From NCBI GenBank assembly GCA_903820085.1, contig CAIJGA010000034.1, forward strand, positions 1 through 64,000: 64,000 nt of DNA, written 5' to 3'. Shown piece after piece: positions 57,323 to 64,000 of the stretch; positions within the stretch are counted from its first letter, which is position 1; each line of letters starts with the position of its first letter. The notes below the pieces were generated by a model, which worked only from the letters and a program-made list of their open reading frames with translations, searched no databases and was not told the origin of the DNA. The stretch is from an uncultured Chlorobiaceae bacterium (GTDB lineage Bacteria; Bacteroidota; Chlorobiia; Chlorobiales; Chlorobiaceae). The translations under genes and the position numbers were made by a program.

Positions 57323-58660
57323 ATGATTCAAACAGTTGCCATGAAAAGATTTTCTGCACTTGCATTATTGATGCTCTTTTCCCTTTATCCTGCACCGGCA
57401 AAGGCGGAAACAGCGAAGGTACCACCAGAAAATCTGACTGCACTTGTAGCTGCCGCATTGGCAAATAATCCGGAACTGAAAGCCTCCTCAGCACGCTGGC
57501 AGATGTTTGCGAGCAAGGTAAGGCAGGCCGGAGCGCTTGACGATCCAATGATCATGCTGAAGGTACAGAACACACCGGCTCGGGAGCCATTGGTTTTCAA
57601 CATGGATACCCAGTCCGCAAAGGTCATCGGCATATCCCAGCAGCTCCCCTTTTGGGGCAAGCGCAGCCTCCGCCGTGACGTTGCCCGGTATGAAGCCGAC
57701 TCTTACCATTGGGCTTACGAAGAGCGCAAGCTTGAGCTGACGCGCATGATCAAGGAGAGCTACTACCAGATCTGGGCGGTTGACAAGGGGCTGGAGATCG
57801 TCAGCAAAAACCTCAGGCTCCTGACTGATTTTGTGACCCTGACCGAGTTGAAGTACTCTGTCGGACAGGGTGTGCAGCAGGATATCTTCAAGGCCGGGCT
57901 GGAAAAGTCCAAAATGCTTGAGATGCAGATTACCCTGCAGCAGCAGCGCAAGAGTCTGGAAGCTACCCTCAACTATCTGCTCTGCCGCCCGGGCAATAAC
58001 CCGGTTGGCCCTGTCGCTGATTTCACTCTGCCGTTCATCACTCTCTCCCGGGAGCAACTGAATGCGGCGGCCATTGATCAGCGTCCGCAGATAAAAAGCC
58101 TCACCAGTCTTGAAAACAAGGCTGAGGCATCTCACCGCCTGGCGCACAGGGAGCGCTATCCCGATTTCAGCCTTTCAGCGGAGTATATGATCCGTGACGC
58201 GGTATCGACAGAGATGGCAATCGATCCGGGCGACAATATGGTGAGCTTTGGGGTAACCTTCAACCTGCCAGTCCAGCAGGGAAAACGTCAGGCAATGGCA
58301 GCCGAATCAACCTTTGAGCGTGCAATGGCTACTGAAGAGCTGAATGCCTTGAAGAACAGTATCTCCTATACCATCAACGAAAGCCTTGCCCAACTGGAAC
58401 GGCGCCGGAAACTGGTGCAGCTCTATAAGGGAGGCCTTATTCCCCAGGCAAGGCAGTCACTCGAGTCCTCACTTATCGGCTATCGTGTGGGCAAGGTTGA
58501 CTTCCTGATGCTGCTCGACAGCCGGATGAACCTCTTTAACCTGGAGCGTGAGCTCTATGAATCGCAGGCCGACTATATGATGAAACTTGCACAACTCGAA
58601 GCTGCAATAGGAACTGATCTCACAGCAGCACCAGAGAGCTCTCTGCATCACGACAACTAA
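57323..58660 (+). CDS. TolC-family outer membrane channel of a copper efflux system
   Basis: A 445-residue outer-membrane factor with a signal peptide ending PAKA. The start may be ATG 57323 or 57341. Two repeats of long helices show the TolC-family pattern (LVAAALANNPELKASSARWQ, ISQQLPFWGKRSLRRDVA, IGYRVGKVDFLMLLDSRMNLF). It is the first gene of the cluster with the CusB-like and CusA-like genes, so it is the CusC equivalent. Confidence 0.9.
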   Translation: MIQTVAMKRFSALALLMLFSLYPAPAKAETAKVPPENLTALVAAALANNPELKASSARWQMFASKVRQAGALDDPMIMLKVQNTPAREPLVFNMDTQSAKVIGISQQLPFWGKRSLRRDVARYEADSYHWAYEERKLELTRMIKESYYQIWAVDKGLEIVSKNLRLLTDFVTLTELKYSVGQGVQQDIFKAGLEKSKMLEMQITLQQQRKSLEATLNYLLCRPGNNPVGPVADFTLPFITLSREQLNAAAIDQRPQIKSLTSLENKAEASHRLAHRERYPDFSLSAEYMIRDAVSTEMAIDPGDNMVSFGVTFNLPVQQGKRQAMAAESTFERAMATEELNALKNSISYTINESLAQLERRRKLVQLYKGGLIPQARQSLESSLIGYRVGKVDFLMLLDSRMNLFNLERELYESQADYMMKLAQLEAAIGTDLTAAPESSLHHDN

Positions 58661-58678
58661 CGACATAACGGTATAAGC

Positions 58679-59980
58679 ATGGCCCTGAACAAGAAAACGG
58701 CACTCCCCCTTCTGGTACTTCTTCTCGTTTTTGCTGCAGGTGGCGGCTGGTTTGTCTGGCATAATCAGCAGGCAGGCAACTCAACTGGAAAAAAAACAAC
58801 CCAGATCAGGCAACTCTATACCTGCTCGATGCATCCGTTCATCATCAGGGAGAAGCCCGGCATCTGCCCGATCTGCGGGATGGAACTGATCAAGAAAATT
58901 GAGAGTGCCGCAAGCGGGGTCGCTCAAAGGCCGGCAGATATGGCCGCTCACGTCTCTCTCTCCCCTGCCCAGCGGGTAATGGCCAATGTTGCGACGGTTG
59001 AAGCAAAAAACGAGATCCTGAACCGGGAGGTCAATGCTGTGGGCATCGTGCAGTACGACCAGTCGCGACAGGCAAGGGTCACGGCATGGGCTGCCGGACG
59101 TATCGAGAAGCTGCACGTCAACAGTGTCGGAGCCATGGTCAGCAAGGAGAAGCCGGTAGCGGAGCTGTACTCTCCCGATCTGGTTGCCGCACAACAGGAA
59201 TATATTCTGGCTATCAGAAGCCGCGAGCAGTTGAAAAACTCACCATTCCCCTCCATCTCACAAAATGGAGAGGGGCTGGTTTCGTCAGCCAGAGAGCGGC
59301 TGAAGCTGCTCGGAGTCAGGGAGAGCCAGATTGCAGCAGTGCAAAAAAGCGGCAGGCCCAGTGTCCGGCTTGCCATCTACTCCCCTTTTTCCGGCATCGT
59401 GATTGAAAAGATGGTACAGCAGGGGCAGTATGTCAGCACCGGAGAGGTGCTGTTCAACATCGCTGACCTTTCAACGGTGTGGGTTGAGCTGGAGCTCTAT
59501 GAAAACGAATTTCCCGATATTCATATCGGCCAGCAGGTTGAGGTTCGCTCCCAGTCTTTCCCTGAGCATGTGTTCACCGGTCGAATTGCCTTCATCTACC
59601 CCTTTCTCGATCCAAAAACAAGAACCCTCAAGGCTCGGGTGCAAATGCCTAATCCCGGCTTGAAGCTGAAACCGGAAATGTTTGTCAGCGCCACTATCCG
59701 CATACCCCTTGAATCAAGCATTGTTGTTCCTCTCAGTGCCGTCATTGATACCGGAAAACGGCAGGTTGTATGGGTCGAAAGCTCCCCGGGCATGTTTGAA
59801 CCGCGCGACGTTCAGGTCGGGCAAAAGAGTACCGACAGCATCCAGATTTTGTCCGGAATTAATCCTGGCGACAAGGTGGCGGTCTCCGGTGCCTACCTTA
59901 TTGATTCTGAATCACAGTTGAAAGGCAACAGCAGCGAACATGAGGATATGCCGGGAATGCAGATGGATAAAAAGCCATGA
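58679..59980 (+). CDS. cusB: CusB-like periplasmic adaptor with heavy-metal-binding domain
   Basis: A 433-residue membrane fusion protein. After an N-terminal anchor (about 8-28) is a metal-binding module YTCSMHP (Cys49, Met51, His52) and CPICGMEL (Cys63, Cys66, Met68). Lipoyl, hairpin and barrel domains follow, with GRIEKLHVNSVGAMVSKEKPVAELYS. A Met/His-rich tail (EHEDMPGMQMDK) supports copper or silver handling. Its stop overlaps the start of the pump gene. Confidence 0.92.
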   Translation: MALNKKTALPLLVLLLVFAAGGGWFVWHNQQAGNSTGKKTTQIRQLYTCSMHPFIIREKPGICPICGMELIKKIESAASGVAQRPADMAAHVSLSPAQRVMANVATVEAKNEILNREVNAVGIVQYDQSRQARVTAWAAGRIEKLHVNSVGAMVSKEKPVAELYSPDLVAAQQEYILAIRSREQLKNSPFPSISQNGEGLVSSARERLKLLGVRESQIAAVQKSGRPSVRLAIYSPFSGIVIEKMVQQGQYVSTGEVLFNIADLSTVWVELELYENEFPDIHIGQQVEVRSQSFPEHVFTGRIAFIYPFLDPKTRTLKARVQMPNPGLKLKPEMFVSATIRIPLESSIVVPLSAVIDTGKRQVVWVESSPGMFEPRDVQVGQKSTDSIQILSGINPGDKVAVSGAYLIDSESQLKGNSSEHEDMPGMQMDKKP

Positions 59981-62900
59981 TAGAAAAGATCATTGCCTAT
60001 TCAGCCCGTAACCGGGTCATTATCCTGATGGTTTTTGGCCTTGTCATCACCTGGGGCATCTGGTCGGTCTATAAGACGCCGGTGGACGCCATTCCTGACT
60101 TGTCGGACAACCAGGTCATTGTCTTTACCGACTATCCGGGCCGTTCGCCGCAGGTGGTGGAAGACCAGGTCACCTATCCGCTTGCCGTCAACCTGCAGGG
60201 ACTGCCACAGGTTCGCGCCGTTCGGGCATCAAGCGCCTTCGGCTTTTCAATGATCTATGTCATTTTCGATGACAAGGCTGATATCTACTGGGCAAGAACC
60301 CGCGTTCTGGAGCGGCTGAACTATGCTGCTTCGCTCTTGCCGCAAGGCGTCGTACCAACACTTGGCCCTGACGGAACCGGTGTTGGCCATGTTTTCTGGT
60401 ATACCATTGAAGGAAAGGGGTACGATCTGGAACAGCTCAGAACCCTGCAGGACTGGTTTGTGCGCTATCAGCTCAACACGGTACAGGGAGTTGCCGAGGT
60501 GGCCTCAATCGGTGGCTTTGTGCGGGAATACCAGATTGATCTCGATCCCAACAAGCTTTTTGCCTACAACATTAAGGTCGGCAAGGTGATGGATGCCATC
60601 AAGGCCTCAAACAAGGATGTGGGAGGCAAGCTGATCGAGCAGGCTGACGCCGAATATCTGATCAGGGGAAGCGGCTACGTGAAGTCAAAGGCCGATCTGG
60701 AAAACATCGTTGTCGGGGCTGACATGCGCGGTATTCCCGTCTATCTCAGGAACCTTGGTACCGTCCAGATTGGAGGAGCCATCCGGCGCGGCCTGCTTGA
60801 AATAAACGGCAAGGGTGAGGCGGTGGGCGGCATCGTGGTGATGCGGTACGGAGAGAATGCCAAGGAGGTGATCGATCGGGTCAAGCAAAAGATCACGGAT
60901 CTGGAGAAAGGGTTACCTCCCGGAGTAACCATAAAAGTCTCCTATGACCGCTCTGATTTGATCATGCGGGCCATCGACACGCTGAAAAAAAATCTGCTAG
61001 AAGAGTCTATCGTTGTCTCTCTGGTCATCCTCATCTTCCTGCTACACTTCCGGAGTGCCCTGGTGATTGTGCTCACCTTGCCGATTGCCGTCCTGATTGC
61101 CTTTATCACCATGAAGCTGATGGGGGTCACCTCAAATATCATGTCGCTTGGCGGCATTGCCATTGCTATTGGCGTGCTGGTGGATGCGGGGGTGATTATG
61201 GTGGAGAACTGCTACCGCCATCTTTCGGAGATCCCGCCTGAAGAGCGGGATGCAAAAAGGCTGGAGGTTGTCATCAGTTCAGCAAAGCAGGTCGGTCGGG
61301 CGATATTCTTCTCGCTCCTGATCATTGTCCTCTCCTTTGTGCCGGTCTTCATGCTTGAGGGGCAGGAGGGCAAGCTCTTCCACCCGCTGGCCTTTACCAA
61401 GACCTTCTCCATGATGGGTTCGGCCATGATTGCCATCACGCTGGTTCCGGTGCTGATGTACTACTTCATGCGGGGCAAGATGCGCCCCGAAAGCGCCAAT
61501 CCGGTCTCTACCTTTTTCATCAGGCTCTATTCACCGGTTATCCGCTGGGTACTGGTCTGGAAAAAAACAACCATCGCCCTTAACCTTTTTGCGCTCGCTG
61601 TTGCGGTGCCGCTGTTCATGAATCTCGGTTCTGAATTTATGCCCCCCCTTGATGAAGGGTCGCTGCTTTACATGCCGGTTACGCTGCCCAACGTCTCGAT
61701 AACCGAGGCCAAACGCATTATCGAGATAGAGGACAAGATCATCATGAGCGTGCCGGAAGTTGAGCATGTGCTCGGCAAGGTCGGCCGGGCCGAAACCTCC
61801 ACTGATCCTGCACCGGTCTCCATGTTTGAGAGTATCATTATCCTGAAACCCAAAGAGCAGTGGCGGGCGGGAGTCAAGAAAGCGGACATTGTAGCTGAAC
61901 TGGACTCCAAGCTGCAGCAGATCGGTGTACGCAACGGGTGGACCCAGCCGATCATCAACCGCATCAATATGCTTTCGACCGGGGTACGTACCGACCTTGG
62001 CGTCAAGATTTTCGGCAATGACCTGAATGTGCTGAAAGATCTTGCGCTTCAGGCGGAGAGCATTCTCAAGCCGATCAATGGCGCTGCTGACGTTGTGGCT
62101 GAACGGGTTACCGGCGGCAACTATCTTGACATCAACATCGACCGCCAGACTGCCGCCCGATACGGGGTAAGTGTGGGTGATATTCAGGATGTCATTGAGA
62201 CCGCCCTTGGTGGCGAGATGCTCTCCACCGCCGTTGAGGGACGAAACCGCTTCCCTATCCGCCTCCGCTACCTGCGCGACTACCGCGATAACATACCGGC
62301 AATCGGCCGCATTCTTGTCGGGAGCATGGATGGCGCCCAGGTGCCCCTCTCTCTCGTCACAACCATGAAAATCACGACCGGAGCTCCTGAGATCAACAGC
62401 GAAGGGGGTTTGCTGCGCTCGCTGGTTTATCTGAACGTCCGGGGGCGCGACATGGGCAGTTTTGTGACCGAGGCAAAGCAGGTGCTGGAACAAAAGCTCA
62501 AGCTGCCGGCCGGTTACTATGTTGCCTGGTCGGGACAGTGGGAAAACCAGATTCGCGCAAAAGAGCGCCTGCAAGTTCTCATACCGCTGGGGATGGTGAT
62601 CATCTTCATCCTGCTCTACTTTACCTTCAAGTCGGTGCTTGAGGCTTCGATGGTGATGCTTTCGGTGCCTTTCGCCCTTGTTGGCGGGGTCTATCTGGTT
62701 TCAGCCTTGAGCTATAACCTCTCGGTTGCGGTGTGGGTCGGCTTTATCGCGCTTTATGGCATTGCCGTTGAAACCGGTGTTGTGATGGTCATCTATCTGC
62801 ATGAGGCGCTTGACAAAAAGCTCCTTAACGGGCCCTGCAGCGAGCAGGATATCTACGATGCCGCCTTTGAGGGAGCCGTGCTCCGCCTGCGGCCCAAACT

Positions 62901-63114
62901 GATGACCGTCGCGGTAGCCCTGCTGGGTCTGATTCCCATCATGTGGTCAACGGGAACCGGCGCTGACGTGATGAAACCGATTGCCGCGCCAATGATAGGC
63001 GGCATGATTTCATCGGCAGTGCATGTGCTGATCATGACACCGGTCATCTTTGTGCTGATGAAAAAAAGGGATCTGAAAAAAGGTCGTCTGCACCATTCAG
63101 GGTTGAAGCACTGA
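59977..63114 (+). CDS. cusA: CusA-type copper/silver RND efflux pump
   Basis: A 1045-residue heavy-metal RND transporter. PDLSDNQVIVFTDYPGRSPQVVEDQVTYPL-type opening segments and the TM4 motif GVLVDAGVIMVENCYRH mark the HME class. Met566, Met616 and Met665 match in context and spacing (50 and 49 residues) the E. coli CusA metal-binding Met573, Met623 and Met672. It expels monovalent copper or silver from periplasm or cytoplasm through the tripartite complex. Confidence 0.95.
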   Translation: MIEKIIAYSARNRVIILMVFGLVITWGIWSVYKTPVDAIPDLSDNQVIVFTDYPGRSPQVVEDQVTYPLAVNLQGLPQVRAVRASSAFGFSMIYVIFDDKADIYWARTRVLERLNYAASLLPQGVVPTLGPDGTGVGHVFWYTIEGKGYDLEQLRTLQDWFVRYQLNTVQGVAEVASIGGFVREYQIDLDPNKLFAYNIKVGKVMDAIKASNKDVGGKLIEQADAEYLIRGSGYVKSKADLENIVVGADMRGIPVYLRNLGTVQIGGAIRRGLLEINGKGEAVGGIVVMRYGENAKEVIDRVKQKITDLEKGLPPGVTIKVSYDRSDLIMRAIDTLKKNLLEESIVVSLVILIFLLHFRSALVIVLTLPIAVLIAFITMKLMGVTSNIMSLGGIAIAIGVLVDAGVIMVENCYRHLSEIPPEERDAKRLEVVISSAKQVGRAIFFSLLIIVLSFVPVFMLEGQEGKLFHPLAFTKTFSMMGSAMIAITLVPVLMYYFMRGKMRPESANPVSTFFIRLYSPVIRWVLVWKKTTIALNLFALAVAVPLFMNLGSEFMPPLDEGSLLYMPVTLPNVSITEAKRIIEIEDKIIMSVPEVEHVLGKVGRAETSTDPAPVSMFESIIILKPKEQWRAGVKKADIVAELDSKLQQIGVRNGWTQPIINRINMLSTGVRTDLGVKIFGNDLNVLKDLALQAESILKPINGAADVVAERVTGGNYLDINIDRQTAARYGVSVGDIQDVIETALGGEMLSTAVEGRNRFPIRLRYLRDYRDNIPAIGRILVGSMDGAQVPLSLVTTMKITTGAPEINSEGGLLRSLVYLNVRGRDMGSFVTEAKQVLEQKLKLPAGYYVAWSGQWENQIRAKERLQVLIPLGMVIIFILLYFTFKSVLEASMVMLSVPFALVGGVYLVSALSYNLSVAVWVGFIALYGIAVETGVVMVIYLHEALDKKLLNGPCSEQDIYDAAFEGAVLRLRPKLMTVAVALLGLIPIMWSTGTGADVMKPIAAPMIGGMISSAVHVLIMTPVIFVLMKKRDLKKGRLHHSGLKH

Positions 63115-63237
63115 GTGTTCAGGTATGAATGAGTCTGACTGGCGCAATAGTTGGCATTTTTCGCTCTTGCCCTGAACGGCAACAGCAAAAAGAGTGTTAT
63201 GAAGAGCTGTTACCGCCAGATTAATCAAAGAAACCCT

Positions 63238-63591
63238 ATGAAGATGAAAAGAATACCGCTGCTCATGATCGCGCTTGTGACCCTTGCCGCACCGCCGTCC
63301 TCTTTTGCTCTTGCAGGTGCAGAAAACTTTTCGGTCGGCTATACAAAAGCGCATGATATTACTCCGAATACCTTTACAGTCAAAACGGGTGAAAAGGTTC
63401 ATATCGAAATTAACCCCTCCGATACCGCCACCGGCTGCATGAGCGAAATCATGATTCCCGGCCTGTGGGACAAGCCGCAACCTCTGGTAAAGGGCAAAAA
63501 AAATGTCATGGAGTTCACACCGCATAAGCCCGGTGCCTACAAGATAACCTGCGCGATGGGTGTGCAGCGCGGAGTCGTCAACGTCCGCTAG
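63238..63591 (+). CDS. cupredoxin-like periplasmic copper protein
   Basis: A 117-residue protein from ATG 63238 with a signal peptide (LLMIALVTLAAPPSSFALA). The mature part is a cupredoxin-like beta sandwich. Candidate ligands are in GCMSEIMIPG and the C-terminal loop TCAMGVQRG (Cys and Met). Single-domain cupredoxins of this kind often follow CusA or precede CopA and hand over or bind copper. The frame extends to 63151, but the shorter form begins at the signal peptide. Confidence 0.8.
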   Translation: MKMKRIPLLMIALVTLAAPPSSFALAGAENFSVGYTKAHDITPNTFTVKTGEKVHIEINPSDTATGCMSEIMIPGLWDKPQPLVKGKKNVMEFTPHKPGAYKITCAMGVQRGVVNVR

Positions 63592-63600
63592 ACGTTTTCA

Positions 63601-64000
63601 ATGACGAGCCAAGCCTACAACGTCAAGGGAATGCACTGCGCAAGCTGCGCGGCCATCATCACCAAAAAGCTTTCGAAGGTTGACGGGATTACCGAGGTCA
63701 ACGTCAATCTGGCGACTGAAACAGCAAGAGTGGTCTTCGAAGGCAACAGCCTGACGCCCGAAGCACTGAATGATATCGTCAACAAGTACGGCTACTCACT
63801 TGAGCTCGAACAGCCTTTTGCGGCAATTGCTGCGGTGGCACCTGATACCGCAACAAAAAGGGAGGAAAAAGAGAGGGAGCTGCACCGCCAGCTCCGGAAG
63901 GTGCAGTTTGCGCTGCCCGTTGCTCTGGTGGTTTTTTTTCTGATGATGTGGGATATCGGCTCGATGTTCTTCCGAGTTATCCCGCACCTTCCGCTCTCCA
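63601..64000 (+). CDS. copA: copper-exporting P-type ATPase, N-terminal part
   Basis: A gene that starts at ATG 63601 and runs off the window end, with 133 codons visible and no stop. Residues 1-70 are a heavy-metal-associated domain with GMHCASC (Cys13 and Cys16). A charged linker follows, and the first membrane helix begins near residue 102 (VQFALPVALVVFFLMMWDIG). The position after the cupredoxin and cus genes supports Cu(I) export. The catalytic domains lie outside the window. Confidence 0.88.
   Translation, partial: MTSQAYNVKGMHCASCAAIITKKLSKVDGITEVNVNLATETARVVFEGNSLTPEALNDIVNKYGYSLELEQPFAAIAAVAPDTATKREEKERELHRQLRKVQFALPVALVVFFLMMWDIGSMFFRVIPHLPLS

Noticed and set aside
61531-62574. 347-codon minus-strand ORF inside cusA
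   Set aside because: It is antisense to the well-conserved CusA coding sequence and arises from codon bias.

Overview
The window looks like a chromosomal segment of a green sulfur bacterium (Chlorobi; Chlorobium/Pelodictyon type). The best marker is a 75-residue protein at 24116-24343 that resembles the CsmB/CsmF chlorosome envelope proteins. Many other genes are of types common in Chlorobi and Bacteroidetes (DUF3127, PAS-rich hybrid kinases, pyruvoyl arginine decarboxylase). I see no rRNA, tRNA, CRISPR array or intact insertion sequence. The species cannot be named from the sequence alone.

Layout. 1-6.0 kb: a CheR-PAS protein whose CheB half is missing, then a large PAS/GAF hybrid histidine kinase. 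6.0-13.5 kb: small secreted proteins, a short-chain dehydrogenase, a DEDDh exonuclease beside an SSB-like DUF3127 protein, a glycosyltransferase, a heme-copper-oxidase-like membrane protein and a DoxX-like protein. 13.5-17.8 kb: an RND efflux pump and its adaptor. 17.8-23.9 kb: pstSCAB-phoU plus a second PhoU-like protein. 24.1-27.1 kb: chlorosome protein, phosphoglycolate phosphatase, a MurB-like fragment, and a GNAT/PlsC pair resembling ornithine-lipid enzymes. 27.2-38.4 kb: an accessory zone with decayed copies of a metallophosphoesterase, DUF6794 genes and pyruvoyl arginine decarboxylase, two short RodZ-like proteins, a pentapeptide-repeat protein, a MacB-type transporter and a Cys-Ser-Asn leucine-rich repeat protein. 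38.6-41.5 kb: polyphosphate kinase and a second phoU. 42-43.4 kb: a second Cys-Ser-Asn repeat protein and a DUF2934 protein. 43.7-47.7 kb: a CHAD-ParA operon and an alkaline phosphatase. 47.7-50.7 kb: a tandem-permease ABC importer. 51-53.6 kb: phoB-phoR. 53.6-55.1 kb: a radical SAM enzyme with a possible peptide substrate. 55.7-57.1 kb: NfeD and a stomatin-like protein. 57.3-64 kb: a copper-export cluster (TolC, CusB, CusA, cupredoxin, start of CopA).

Phosphate is the main theme. Uptake (pstSCAB), signalling (phoBR and three PhoU-type proteins), scavenging (phoA), storage (ppk) and a polyphosphate-binding-type CHAD protein are spread across about 36 kb. Several of their upstream regions carry a TGTTAC element followed 11 bp later by a related half-site. 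phoB itself has three perfect 11-bp-spaced copies.

The three most novel leads are: (1) the CHAD-ParA operon, which could position polyphosphate granules; (2) the two-gene radical SAM locus whose 104-residue partner carries an internal DDDYGYGNGGPRPHGP segment; (3) the old segmental duplication at 27-38 kb, with its collinear remnants.
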